The notes under the pieces were generated by a model, which searched no databases, was not told the origin of the DNA, and saw nothing but the letters and a program-made list of their open reading frames with translations. 34,181 nucleotides of DNA. Source: Schoenoplectus triqueter. Its lineage: Eukaryota > Streptophyta > Magnoliopsida > Poales > Cyperaceae. Positions 1-10,753 of the stretch are shown here, piece after piece; the stretch's first letter is position 1; the number at the start of each line of letters is the position of its first letter. The position numbers and the translations under genes are program-made. The stretch lies in contig CAXKVV010000875.1 in assembly GCA_964058805.1 (NCBI GenBank), positions 1 through 34,181 on the forward strand, written 5' to 3'.

Positions 1-264
1 AAAATTTTCAGTATATCTATTCAGAAGAAGTACATCCTATTTTACTGAAGATAATATACCCATCTCAAAATCTCTCTAAACACAAGTTGCCATGTAGATA
101 GCCAGATAATACTAAAAATCCGAATAGATCCCCAAATATACATGTGACAACTAACCTCCTTAAAAAAATGTGAAAAGATTATTTTGACTACATCAATGCA
201 AATAGTTATTCCACATATCCAATTACTAATCAAATATGCAGACAATAAGAAAGAATAGACCTAC
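1..264 (-). other. Intron 1 of the RS-type splicing factor gene (partial)
   Basis: This AT-rich sequence follows the GT donor at 264-263 on the minus strand. I see no RRM-like continuation (GYAFVYFEDE type) in any frame, so the second exon is not in the window. Short open frames here have no recognisable domain. Confidence 0.65.
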
Positions 265-370
265 CAGACTTCATATCGATGCGCTCAATTTTTCCGTATC
301 TGGAGAACGCGCGCTCAATCTCGGAATACCGAACATCATAGTCCAAGTTCCCACAAAAAATTGGCTTCAT
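265..370 (-). CDS. RS-subfamily SR splicing factor, first coding exon (partial gene)
   Basis: The exon encodes 35 residues plus one base, starting MKPIFCGNLDYDVRYSEIER and ending in IDMKS. This is the beginning of an RNA recognition motif, with the RNP2 segment IFCGNL at residues 4-9, and closely resembles the first exon of plant RS31/RS40/RS41 splicing factors. Those are nuclear proteins with two RRMs and a C-terminal arginine/serine tail that act in splice-site choice. The donor reads TCTG|GTAGGT (GT at 264-263), and in family members the next exon continues with GYAFVY or GFAFVY. The ATG at 370 is the first one downstream of a minus-strand TATA box near 551-559, which supports this start. 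MKS at the exon end favours RS31, whereas MKPIFCGN favours RS40/41, so I give no symbol. The remaining exons lie to the left, outside the window. Confidence 0.88.
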
Positions 371-550
371 CTTTTCCAAACCCTAAATCAAGAAGAAAAC
401 TATTAGCGAAAGGGAGAGGGTAATGTCGGCGAACACGGAACAATACCAAAACCCTAACCCTAGAAGCCACGCGTACCCTTGTTATCTCTCTCGTTATTTC
501 TTTCGAAGCGGAGATCCTACGATGGGGGTGAAGTAAAGCACCGGCGGGTC

Positions 551-559
551 TCTTATATA
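551..559 (-). promoter_or_regulatory. TATA box of the RS-type splicing factor gene
   Basis: Read on the minus strand the sequence is TATATAAGA, about 180 bp upstream of the ATG at 370. A start about 30 bp downstream would give a 5' leader of about 155 nt that contains no minus-strand ATG before 370. Confidence 0.5.
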
Positions 560-648
560 CAAGAACGGCCGAGAGATTAGGGGAGCGTAATCTGGAAGCT
601 AGTCGACTTGTTGACATGTCGGAACTCACTAGAGTTCGGCCTTAACAA

Positions 649-656
649 TGGGCCCA
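649..656. promoter_or_regulatory. Site II element (TGGGCCCA)
   Basis: This palindromic TGGGCY core lies about 118 bp upstream of the MTA start codon, with a reverse-oriented partner 5 bp away (AGCCCA, 661-666). Paired site II motifs are typical TCP-factor targets in growth-related plant promoters. Being palindromic, it could serve both divergent genes. Confidence 0.45.
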
Positions 657-773
657 TCAAAGCCCATGTGAATTATATTCTGGTCATAGGCTTTTAAACT
701 TGGGGAAAAAAACAAACAACAACGAGAAAACCAATTAACCAGGTGCCCTTCTCAGCACAGACCACACGTTGTC

Positions 774-3600
774 ATGGAACAGCTGCAAGCGATAACCACC
801 GCCGACGGCGGAGGCGCCGCCGCCACCGATGAAATTTCCACCGTGAAAGAACTGCGTCAGAAGCTGGAGGAATCCATTTCCGCCAGGCGCCAAGCTCAAA
901 TGGACCTAATTTCCTCTCTCCACCCGCTCTACCCCGACTTGATCCCCTCTCTCGACCTCTCTCTCCGCGTAATCTCCGCCATCAACAACCGTCCTTTCAC
1001 TCCTACCCCAACACCAAATCCTAACCCTAAACCTTTCCCTACACGGCCCCTTTCCTTCTCTCCCTCCCACCCCTCTCCCATAAACCCTAATAAGACGCTT
1101 CTGCCACAGGCTCCATCCCCTTCTAATGCCGCAGATTGTTTATCCATCGTTCGAACAATGGTGGCTGTGTTCCTTCTTGAGTCTATCCCATTCACTGAGA
1201 TTGACTCAGCAGCCATTCTACGGCGGCTGGAGAATGACCAGTCATCAGTGGGTCCCGCGGAGCGAGCTGCACTGACAGAGCTTTCAAACAGGCTAGGTGG
1301 ATCTGTACAAGCAGTGGAGATGGCTCTTAGGAGAATTGGAGAGGAGAATGGAAGTATCCAGTGTGAGGAACTCTCTATTGGGGGTGATCGGCCCATTTTA
1401 ATGGTATGGGGCATCGATAGAAGTAAGCTCTTAAAAGAATTACCTGAAACATCTAACCGTAATAGTAACAATGAGGCGGGATTAGATGTGGGTAACTCAA
1501 ATTCAGGTCAAAACTCTAGTGTAATGGGAGTTACAATGGCATCACAGCAATCACAGAGTGAGATATGGATGGGTTCTCAAGCCCCACATATGATGTCCCC
1601 AATGTTCCCAGGTATGAACCCAAGAAGTAGCCCCAGGGTACCCAGGTTAATGAGCATGCCTCCTACGGGGGGTCTGACCCCGCTCCCAAGATCAATTACC
1701 GGGCCAGGCGGGGCAACCAGTGGTAGCTCCAATAATCAGCAATCTGAAGAAGATGATTTGAAGGATCTCGAGATGCTTCTTAATAAGAAGACTTACAAGG
1801 AGAAGCAGCAGAGTAGAACTGGAGAAGAACTTTTGGACCTCATTCACCGACCTACTGCCAAAGAGACTGCTGTTGCTGCGAAGGTTTTATTCTGATGTGT
1901 TTCCATTTTAGAATGACTCATCAAGTTGCTGTTTTTCCCCACCTATCAAGGTTTTGTTGTTGGAGACTAATGTTGTTTTACATATTTGCTCAGTTTAAGA
2001 CGAAGGGTGGGTCACAGCTCAAGGAATACTGCTCTAATCTGACAAAGGAGGATTGTCGGCGCCAAAGTGGTTCTTTTGTTGCATGCGACAAGGCTAGTAC
2101 AATAACATTGTTATACATGAAACTAGAAATTTTTACTTTACTTCATTGACATTCTTGGAGTTAGTCAAATAATAACCAATCTGTTATGGTAAGCATATTG
2201 TGCTGCTAGAAGATTGAATTTATACTAGTTCAGTCTCATAGCAAAACGTTAACAGAATTACTCTTACTTTCTGAGCAGGTGCATTTTCGACGGATCATTG
2301 CTCCTCACACTGATACAAACTTAGGTGATTGTTCTTTTCTGGATACCTGCCGACACACAAAGGTTAAGCTCATTTCTTAACCATCATTTTACATTAACCT
2401 TTTACTTCTTATATAATTAAACCATAAATTTAAACACTTTTCAGACATGCAAGTATGTACATTATGAGCTTGATCAGACACCTGACATTACTCCAATTGT
2501 AATGGGATCGGGCAATCTTGCACCTCATCGGCCTATGAAACAACAGCGTGCTGAGTATTGCTCAGAGGTTGAGCTTGGTGAGCCACAGTGGATAAATTGT
2601 GACATAAGATCCTTCCGGATGGACATATTGGGTCAATTTGGAGTTATAATGGCAGACCCGCCATGGGATATCCACATGGAATTGCCTTATGGTACCATGG
2701 CCGATGATGAGATGAGAAACCTCAATGTACCAGCATTACAAACTGATGGTCTGATTTTTCTTTGGGTTACTGGTCGTGCTATGGAGCTTGGTCGTGAGTG
2801 GTGAGTATATTATTTTACATGGTTCGATGTTTTGCTCATTTTACATGGTTCGATTTCTTGCTCATAAAAATATGCTTTCTTATACTTATTATCTTTTGTG
2901 GTTTCCAGTTTGGAGTTATGGGGCTACAAAAGAGTTGAGGAAATCATCTGGGTGAAGACAAATCAGCTGCAGCGCATCATTCGGACAGGTCGGACCGGTC
3001 ACTGGCTGAACCATAGCAAAGAGCACTGCCTTGTGGGAATCAAGGGCAATCCTGAAGTGAACAGGAATATTGACACTGATGTTATTGTGGCTGAAGTTCG
3101 TGAAACAAGCAGAAAACCTGATGAGGTATGTTAAGTTTTTAACGAATGAAATTAAAAATTGTACAGATTGGGTAGATCTGCTTTGACTTGGTAGTTCTTT
3201 TTAAAACAATTCAGATGTACCCATTGCTGGAGAGGATAAGCCCAAGGACAAGGAAGCTTGAATTATTTGCAAGGATGCACAACACGCAAGCAGGGTATGT
3301 GAGCATTTTGTTGGCTATGGTTGATATGTGACAAGTGTTATTCTTTTTGATACTTTATTTTTTCCTTTTAAATTATTTGCTCTCTATGACCATATATGTA
3401 GGTGGCTCTCTCTCGGAAATCAGTTGAACAGTGTGAGGTTAGTAGATGAAGGTCTAAGGGCAAGGTTTAAAGCTGCATATCCAGATGTAGAGGTTCAGCC
3501 TTCGTCGCCTCCTAGAGCAAGTGCTCCTATGGATGTTGACCCAACAGCATCATCAGGCTTTCCTACTTCCGAAGCAAAGCCCATGGTAATGGAAGCTTGA
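774..3600 (+). CDS. MTA: MTA, N6-adenosine-methyltransferase catalytic subunit (METTL3 orthologue)
   Basis: Seven exons join in frame: 774-1883, 1994-2092, 2279-2362, 2445-2800, 2909-3125, 3215-3294 and 3402-3600, giving 714 aa (Arabidopsis MTA is about 685). The protein transfers methyl from S-adenosylmethionine to adenosine N6 in nuclear pre-mRNA, working with MTB, FIP37, VIR and HAKAI. Visible parts are an N-terminal helical region, a P/T/N-rich stretch at about residues 75-105, two CCCH zinc fingers (C383-C391-C401-H405 and C421-C427-C433-H437), and the MT-A70 domain with catalytic DPPW at 502-505. [15 protein letters not shown] and GNQ (654-656) match the conserved SAM-binding part. The first ATG begins [12 protein letters not shown]. 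Intron 2 has a GC donor (AAG|GCTAGT, 2093) and the normal acceptor GAGCAG|GTG; the other introns are GT-AG. The upstream neighbour is divergent. No truncation or frameshift is seen. Confidence 0.97.
2093..2278 (+). other. MTA: GC-AG intron in MTA (intron 2)
   Basis: The exon ends TGC GAC AAG and the intron begins GCTAGT. It ends in CTGAGCAG before GTG CAT TTT CGA. Only this junction restores the conserved CDK-VHFRR reading across the first zinc finger; no in-frame GT donor does. GC-AG introns are a known minority class spliced by the U2 machinery. Confidence 0.8.
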
Positions 3601-4130
3601 GAGGGTGGCTCTGTAATTTGTGTTTTCCTTCTGTCCCTTAATTTTTCTGAAAAGTTTTGTTTTTCTTCATTTTTTTTGTTATTTCTGTTTGTTATTGTTA
3701 TGTAGCTTGGTAATGAAAATCAAATGTATTATATATATTTAGCTTTTAGTAGAGGAGAGTGGGCTGCCTTTTAGAACTTATTTTTGTTAGGTTTTGTCGT
3801 ATTTTGAATATTGTTTCATTTGGTTAATTAAAAAAAAAATAAAGGCTGGCAAGTAAAATACTATCAAGTATGAACTGCATGAAAGATAATATAAAAAGAT
3901 ACAAGCGGTTACACCATCACAGAATGTGGGCCCGCTGTCAGTATGTTATCTTTTATAAATCTCCCCACGTTTTGCCCCTTGGAGATTGAAGCCCTTTCAT
4001 GGCTGGATGCAGCGAACTTAATGCAGATCAATTATGGTACTTTTATTATGATTTTCAAGAGCTAGTAGTGGTGATGGTGATACTGGCATTTTGGCGAAGC
4101 AACCCTTGGAAGCATATTAGGTCAAAAATG
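3601..4130 (+). other. MTA 3' region and flanking intergenic DNA
   Basis: T-rich sequence follows the MTA stop and likely holds the 3' UTR and poly(A) region, with A/T-rich stretches near 3710-3740 and an AATAAA-like run near 3838. I see no further gene. Confidence 0.4.
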
Positions 4131-6275
4131 GTGAATTAGTGTCGGATTTTTAATGTTTTTAATGTCAGGTAAATGATTTGATATTGAAATCTCCGGCGCT
4201 AATTATAGTACTAATGTAACAAAAAAAATTGGAACTAATTGTAATCGTTAGAGTTAGATTTTTAAGGTAAAAGTGATACTAATTATCATATTTAGTATTG
4301 ATTTTTAACAAAAATTCGAGACTATTTGTTAAACATATTTTTTTAGAAAAAATGAATTTGTCATTTTTTTGAAAAATGGTAATGTGTTTTAAAACATTAA
4401 TCGATATTGTGCATTTAATAAAAACATTTAGTTAGAAAATCACAATTATTATCAATTATATATCACATTAGTTGAAATTGCAACATAATCGTACACAAAT
4501 ACCAAAAAAAAGTAACTAGTTAAATTACATCATAAATGCTACTAAATAGAAATATATATGATGAGCACGAACTAGAATATATATATTTTTTTATGATTTA
4601 TAACTAAAAATTTGAAAAAATAATGAAAAATGGACTCAAAATTTCAAATACTTTTTTGAAGCACTATACGTGTTTTTTTAGAGTCGAAAACTATCGTTAG
4701 AGCGTTAGTGGTGAACCCTATAGATCACAATGTATCATGTCTCAATGAGAGTTTTTTATCGAAAGTTATGAACGTTTGAAGATGAGTTATTTAGATTTTA
4801 ATTTTGCACTCTTAGCTCGTCTCCATTATTTCTCCATCTCTTATCTCTATTTTATTAATCTGAGTTTTAAAAATGAATACAAGAAGAGCATGAAATAGAA
4901 GAGAGAAGATTATATATTGGAAGGTTTATTCGATTAGAAGCATAAAATGAGTAGAAAATGGATGATGGAATATGATAAAAATTTAGAATATGTGTGTGTT
5001 TCATTTCTGAATTTTTAGTGGTCGAAATTTTCATTGTCAGATTTCAAAATCTGACACGGATTGATTTTGAATATAATAGACGGAAAAAAAAACTAATTAA
5101 TGTCAAATTTTTAATAATCGGTGTCGGATTTTTAGCAGAAATCCGGCACTAAAATATTCAGTACAAAAATTGTCATAACATTTTAGTTGTCAATATATTT
5201 CATCTATATTATTGATCATCGGCTAATGATTTATTTTTAGTCGCTCAGTTAGTTAAAAGAAACATGATCGATTGATGAATTTTTTAATTGGATGGTTTAT
5301 ATATGGAGTTTGACTGAGTGAATGTATAATTTTAAAAATATGTGAAATTTTGCATAAATGATATTTTAGTGATCTTAAATGCATCAGTAAAAATGATTAA
5401 TTAAATTTATCAAAAGAATGTAAGTAAATTTTCATGTAAGTTATATGTGCAAATAACATGAGATGATATTTTTGTTAAAAAATAAAGATATTCATTTATT
5501 TTTTAAAAATTTATTTTATATACTGGAAGTTTTTATTATTCGCTAAAATAATTATTGGTAAATTTTTATCAAATATGAAATTGATATGATAATTGATTCA
5601 ATGAAATAAAGAAACATCAATCAATAGTTAAAATGAAATTACTCTATGATTAAGCTCTATTAATTATGAAATATGGCGAATTATTTGGCTATAATAACTT
5701 ATTTGTTCATGATAAGTTTTAAAAACTTGCATCCAAATATCAAATATATATCAAATATCATAATGTTAAATTATATGATATAAAAATTTACTAACTCGTT
5801 ACTGTCAATTTTTTATAAAAAATCGATACTAAATTTATACTAAAAGTGTAAATTTAGTGTTGATTTTTTTTATAAAAATTTGTCACTAAAGCATACACAT
5901 TGGTGATGATTGTCAAGAGTAAATTTTTATGCCACGTCAAAATTGACAATCTCTTTTAAGAGTGATATCTCTAAATAGAATGAAATTGTCAAAATGACAT
6001 TGTCGTAATTAATTTTTTGTTTATTCACTGACGTGATTTGTCAAATGGATTATCAAATTTAGACAATTGTCTAATTTTGTCTAGTCTCTGCATCCCTGAA
6101 ATTTAAATGACAGTTGTCAAATGAGATTTGACAATCAATTTGATAATGAGATATGGATACTCTAATGAGTTAAAAAAAGTTAGTGTTATTTGTTTGTTAT
6201 AAAAAATTGACAGTAAAAGTATAGCATCAGTGTTGAATTTTTTGAGAGTACTAATGTAACAAAAAAAATTCATGT
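4131..6275. mobile_element. Degraded CACTA-like transposon remnants (AT-rich)
   Basis: There are repeated short motifs of the type seen in subterminal regions of CACTA (En/Spm) elements: GTGTCGGATTTTTA at 4139 and again at 5121, a small hairpin at 5121-5149 closed by AAATCCGGCAC, and variants AGTGTTGATTTTTT and TTTGTCACTAAAG near 5855-5890. An exact 24-bp direct repeat occurs at 4207-4230 and 6247-6270, 2,040 bp apart. No transposase frame is visible and no intact CACTA terminus was identified, so this is a low-confidence relic call. Confidence 0.35.
5915..6165. repeat. Candidate small MITE rich in TTGACAA / TTGTCAA motifs
   Basis: Many copies of TTGACAA and its complement TTGTCAA occur in both orientations, and the right side reads like a MITE end (GATATGGATACTCTAATGAG). 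The ends and target duplication could not be fixed. Confidence 0.3.
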
Positions 6276-6339
6276 AAGTCCGGGGGGGCGGTCCGTTTCA
6301 CGGTCCCGCACGGTTTATTTTCGGATGCAGAATTTTGGT

Positions 6340-6499
6340 CACTGCCAGTGGCGCGTTTCGATTTTTTTTTTTGGAAACGCGCCACTGCCAGTGGCGCGTT
6401 TCCTTCTTATATATACAAAACGCACGCAGGCGCAAGTGAGATGGAGGCGTTGTGCGGTGTTTCATTATTTTTTTGAAACGCGCCACTGCTAGTGGCGCG
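6340..6499. repeat. Cluster of CACTGCCAGTGGCGCG palindromes
   Basis: There are three units. The first is a half-unit at 6340-6359. The second is a perfect 31-bp palindrome at 6373-6403, with 15-bp arms GGAAACGCGCCACTG around one central base. The third, at 6475-6499, has CACTGCTAGTG at its core. After the last unit comes GCGCTGCCATTCGTA, which recurs after the array near 27.8 kb. No protein is associated. Confidence 0.75.
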
Positions 6500-6931
6500 C
6501 TGCCATTCGTATATTTGAAATTTTACGGTTTTCAGTCTTATTTTTTAACAATATTAATTTAATAATACTTATTAATAATAAAAACTGCTAAGGTAGTAAT
6601 ACCTATTTCTCGTTTATTTGCCGTAGCAAATTGTAGTAAACGTTTTAAAAGCATTAAATGAAAATGATTTGAAATGATATGAAGTAAATATATCTTCACA
6701 AATGCTTTCAAATTAAATTATCGTTTTTTTAATACTTTTTACATTAATTATTTCATTTATTTATCTCAATATCAAATTTTAAGATAATATTTAACTTTTA
6801 TTCCATTTTAATTTTATTGCGATCGTCAAACTAGATTTGTACGTGATTTTGGAGAATGCGGTCTCTGATCAGATGTTTAGATCAGCTAGTAGTGATATTC
6901 GCCCTTTACAGATAGAGCGGGGATGGAACTA
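6500..6931. other. AT-rich intergenic DNA
   Basis: No gene is seen. The first 80 bp resemble the flank of the second palindrome array at 27.83-27.9 kb (runs of TTATTAATAATA type). Confidence 0.4.
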
Positions 6932-7975
6932 TAGGACTGCATAAAAAAATTTGGGACGGTCTCTCCAGTTCGGATTCGACTCGGACTCAAATTAATTTGA
7001 TTCGAGCTAATTTGGCTCGAGTTCAGGGGCGGATGTACATGATGTCAGGGGGGCGATTTTTAAATAATGTTTTCGGTATTCTCCCCCCTAGAAAATGTTT
7101 TTGCTCCTCTGAATTATCTGATTATTTTTATTGAGAAAACAATATTTAATATCGTATATAATGAAATAATTATGCAAATATGTCAAAATATAAAACTCCG
7201 TAGAAAAAAACTTTCTTCATCAACTTGATTATCTATTACTTTGAGATTTATTTTGTTATTATTTTTAATATATAAAATTTTAATATTTTAATTTTTTATT
7301 AGGTAAGAAAATATATTAAATTATTATTTTTTTATTTAGTATTCGATTAATTAATGGGTTTGAACCCGATAAACTATTGCAATCCGATAATTGCCTCCAT
7401 GACCAAAATTCTGCATCCGTCCCTGCTCGAGCTATTCTGGCTCGATCATTAAATGAGCCGAGTTTGAGTTGGGGTCGGCTCGGCTCGTGGCTCGACTCGG
7501 TTCGAATAATAATAGTTTATATGCTCTCTTTTTTCTGTCAAACCCTAATCTGATAATTTATCTCTCATTATCTCACCATCTTAGCAGCTTAAGGACATTT
7601 CTTACTCACTAGCGACTCGACTCGTATATCTGACTTGATATTTTTTTTTGCTGATCCATCTGTTTAAATTAGTGCAAAAAAGATGTCATTGAAAATATAA
7701 TTTGTTGATATACTGATTTTGTACCAACTCATGTATTGATATAGCAGATATACCAACTTTATAATTTGTAGATACACTACATTTAAATGTGAAACCTAAT
7801 CAACATATTTGTATTGGCTCGTGAGCCTCGCGAGCTATCTCGAATAGTAATGAGCCAAATTTGAGCTAAATTTTTTAGCTCAAAATATTTTACGAGCTCA
7901 ATTCAATTCGACTCGTTTTTTCATGAGTCAAAAATGAACTAAGTCCAACTCACTCGAACTCGAACTTACCGCCTA
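6932..7975. mobile_element. GCTCGA-rich non-autonomous hAT-like element, copy 1
   Basis: It begins TAGGACTGCATAAAAAA and continues with GCTCGAGTT/GGCTCGGCTCG-type subterminal repeats. The right end near 7965 is CTCACTCGAACTCGAAC. The same order of segments occurs in the element at 9861-13582, whose ends are TAGGGCTGCA and TGCAGCCCTA. The right terminus here is decayed and I could not find a target duplication. It is interrupted by the element at 7024-7425. No coding capacity. Confidence 0.6.
7024..7425. mobile_element. hAT-type MITE nested inside the GCTCGA-rich element
   Basis: The 402-bp insert has inverted ends CAGGGGCGGATG and CATCCGTCCCTG. It is flanked by CTCGAGTT (7016-7023) and CTCGAGCT (7426-7433), an 8-bp target duplication with one mismatch, as expected for the hAT superfamily. 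No coding sequence inside. Confidence 0.75.
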
Positions 7976-8237
7976 GATCGAACCCCGTACTAAAGGGTAT
8001 GAGATGAAATTTGTGTGTAGAGTTGGCTACGGGCTTTGCTAAAAAAAAAAAAACAAATATCTAGTACTTTTATTTAATTAATATTAAAAAAATCGGTGAC
8101 TGACATTACTGGTTTTTTATTTTATTTTTTTCCCGCGCCGTCTAAGTCTGCAATTATTTACTTCTTCCCCCCTTGCTCAAGACAATCCTCAAAAACCCTA
8201 ACCCCTACCTACACCAAGTTCGATACCGTCACCTCCT
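7976..8237 (+). promoter_or_regulatory. TIM23 upstream region
   Basis: This gene-proximal segment contains a telobox AAACCCTAA at 8193-8201, 37 bp before the start codon, in a C-rich leader. No convincing TATA box is seen. The telobox fits a constitutively expressed organelle-biogenesis gene. Confidence 0.45.
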
Positions 8238-8816
8238 ATGGCAGGCCCAAGCATCTTTCAGTCCGGCGACGACAACTCCGCTCACGGCGCGGACTCCGAC
8301 CGCCGCCAGTACAATCCGTACCAGGGCCTAAATATACCATACCGAACCCTCTACGATCTGCCCACCTCCCCTGAGTTCCTATTCGAGGAAGAATCCCTGG
8401 CTCAGCGACGATCCTGGGGTGAGAACCTCACTTACTACACTGGTCTGGGCTACCTCGGTGGATCCATCGCCGGAGCCGCCGTGGGATTCCGCCGGGCCAC
8501 CAGCGCCGCCGAGCCGGGTGATTCGTTCAAGATCCGTACAAATCGGATCTTGAACTCGTGCGGTCAGGATGGGAGGAGACTTGGCAACAGGATGGGGGTG
8601 ATCGGGTTGTTGTTTGCTGGTGCGGAGAGTGGTATGATTGCATTGAGAGATACTGATGATTGGATTAATACTGTGGTTGCTGGTCTAGGAACAGGTGCTG
8701 TTTTTCGGGCAGCGGGCGGGGTCCGATCCGCAGCAGTTGCTGGTGCACTTGGGGGACTGATGGCTGCTGGTGCCGTTGCTGGTCGTCAGGCAATGAAGCG
8801 ATATGTGCCAATTTGA
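8238..8816 (+). CDS. TIM23: TIM23, mitochondrial import inner membrane translocase subunit
   Basis: This is an intronless gene of 192 aa. Tim23 forms the core of the TIM23 presequence translocase in the inner membrane and, with Tim17 and Tim50, passes matrix proteins to the PAM motor. The N-terminal intermembrane-space part has the conserved [11 protein letters not shown] (25-35) and [11 protein letters not shown] (42-52). The Tim17/Tim22/Tim23 domain follows, with [20 protein letters not shown] and four hydrophobic, glycine-rich segments at about 65-84, 119-137, 144-160 and 164-182. GxxxG-type helix-packing motifs are present. The C-terminus MKRYVPI matches Arabidopsis TIM23 proteins (about 188 aa). 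There is no cleavable presequence, as is normal. The start gives the usual family length; an upstream open frame at 8096 overlaps in a different frame and is not coding. Confidence 0.96.
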   Translation: MAGPSIFQSGDDNSAHGADSDRRQYNPYQGLNIPYRTLYDLPTSPEFLFEEESLAQRRSWGENLTYYTGLGYLGGSIAGAAVGFRRATSAAEPGDSFKIRTNRILNSCGQDGRRLGNRMGVIGLLFAGAESGMIALRDTDDWINTVVAGLGTGAVFRAAGGVRSAAVAGALGGLMAAGAVAGRQAMKRYVPI

Positions 8817-9860
8817 GATCCGGACATTTGGTTATCTGGTATCGTTGTATTGAGTTTAGGATTTGGTTATGAGGTAATTAGTTATTGTAACAGTTAGCAG
8901 TGGGATGGTTATATGTGCGACAAACTCCTGCTAATTTTTAATATATGTCTATTTATGAGGAATGGGAATTTAGGAAAGTAGAGGTATTAAGAATGAATGT
9001 TACCTTTGGTTATTCTAAAAGGCTATTGTTTGTTTCTTCCGTTCCTGTTTGCTGATATCTGCTCTCGTTTTACGCACAAACATTTGCTTTGTTTTGCATT
9101 TAGTACAACCTGAGTAAAGAATTCGAGGAAATACACAGTTTGAAACATAAATTGTGCAATAAAGACCAAACTGTTCTGCTGCCACTATTTTGGTTTTGTC
9201 AGTATGATGATCTTGTTTTGCAATCTATTTTCCAGTTTACTGCTTTCTTGAATAAGATCCATTGTAAGGCATTGATCTTGTTTAGATGCTAACTGCAACA
9301 CGTTCACTTTTTAGAGTAGGGAGGAAAAGGTGGACTATGTTATTTCTAGTTTTACTTGCACAACTGAAGCGCTGCATGTTCTATGTCATTTTATTCAGAT
9401 GATGTACCCAGGATGATATGTGATGTTACAGTTTTTCCAATTACCAATGTCAAAAGGTAATGGAGACACATCATTCAGATAATCTAATGATTTGAATCTT
9501 GGATTTGCTTGTGATTCTAAAAAATGGGTTAGTCTACTGGATTGTGATTTATCATGATCAAAATAGTAATGTGAATTCGGCAAGAAAAATAGTATGAATA
9601 CCTCACCATAGTAGTACTATGGTATGCTTTCTCTGCTATGTAAAGTATTATATCCAACTCATCATATCTAATAAAATCATTGCAAAAAGAAAGGGCCTTT
9701 TCTGATGTTTAAAAAATAATGTTGTTACGATGGATTAACGCTAAGTTCTACATTTCAGTTGCTGTTGTCTTATGTTCTACAATTATTGCTGATCTGAAAT
9801 CCGTTTAAGAGAACGGGTGCATTTGGATTCCACTTTTCTGTTCTGTTCACATGCTGTGCT
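8817..9860 (+). other. TIM23 3' region and non-coding spacer
   Basis: The first ~150 bp are probably the TIM23 3' UTR. The rest has moderate complexity with no recognisable gene or repeat. Short minus-strand frames near 9395-9583 have no domain signature. Confidence 0.4.
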
Positions 9861-10154
9861 TAGGGCTGCATAAAAAAGCTCAGGTTCGTGGTTTAGTTCG
9901 GGTTCGAGCTAATTTGACTCGAGTTTATTTGGCTCGAGCTATTCTGTCTCGATCAGTAAATGCGCAGAGTTTGAGTTGGGGTTAGTTCAGCTCGTGGCTC
10001 AACTCGGCTCAGATAATAATAATTTATATGTTTTTTTTTTCTGTCAAATTCCAATTTGATAATTCATTTTACATTATCTCTCATCATCTTACCATCTCAG
10101 CAACCTAGGGACATTTTTTACTCACTAGTGACTCGACTCATATAGAGATTTGAA

Positions 10155-10395
10155 ATGGACCGCACGGTCCGACCCGTCCCGGACCGGACCGTGATCGTGG
10201 ACCGGACCGGACCGGACCGTGGCCGGACCGTGGACCGGACCGTGCCCGGCCACGGTCCGGTCCAACGGTGGGTCGGTCCTCCCTTCACCCGAAAATGGAC
10301 CGTGCCGACCCGTCCCGTGTCGGACCGTGGACCGGACCGGACCGGACCGTGGACCGTGCGGGACCGTGGACCGGACCGTCCCGGACCGGACCGTG
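10155..10395. repeat. GGACCGGACCGTGG-type tandem array, left
   Basis: About 240 bp are built almost entirely from permutations of GGACCG, GGACCGTG and GTCCCG, very GC-rich against an AT-rich surround. Open frames across it (rich in R, P, D, T, G) are artefacts of the repeat. Confidence 0.9.
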
Positions 10396-10753
10396 AGTAT
10401 TTTTTGTATTATTTGATTTTTAAATTATTCAAAAATACATAATTATTCAAAAATACATAATTAATTCGATGAAAATGATTATTTAAAAATTAATAATTTT
10501 TTTTTCAACTTTTATTATTTTTTTATAATTTTCTGAAATTTTATTTTTTACAAGTGTATATATTATGGAAATGTGCCTGTTATTATTTTTTACTAATTCG
10601 AATTATTATCATTTTGGAAATGTGCCTGTACTAGTGTATATATTATGGATGAAAATTTAGTGAGGATGTTGTCAATGAAATGAGGTTATGGACAACAGTA
10701 GAACAATTGACGTCAATTGGATATCAAAATGAAAAGGAATTTAGGACTTGTAA

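Larger units (their letters stand above)
371..773. promoter_or_regulatory. Divergent intergenic promoter between the RS-type gene and MTA
   Basis: Only 403 bp separate the two start codons, so both promoters and both 5' leaders must lie here. Visible motifs are a minus-strand TATA box (TATATAAG, about 551-559), a palindromic site II core TGGGCCCA at 649-656, a second reverse site II (AGCCCA, 661-666), and teloboxes AAACCCTAA at 378-386 and AAAACCCTAACCCTAG at 448-463. Site II elements (TCP-binding) and teloboxes are known from promoters of plant housekeeping and translation genes. No clear TATA box faces MTA. Confidence 0.6.

Noticed and set aside
336..629. 97-residue minus-strand open frame starting at 629
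   Set aside because: It lies upstream of and out of frame with the RS-type start at 370. Its ATG is upstream of the likely TATA box, and its arginine-rich product matches no family.
929..1471. 180-residue minus-strand frame
   Set aside because: It is antisense to MTA exon 1 and reflects that exon's codon composition.
1895..2149. 84-residue plus-strand frame
   Set aside because: It covers MTA intron 1 and exon 2 in the exon-2 reading frame; the correct exon is 1994-2092.
10155..10442. Arg/Pro/Asp-rich frames over the GGACCG arrays (also 12980-13280)
   Set aside because: They are translations of a short tandem repeat in several frames, with no start context, splice signals or family.
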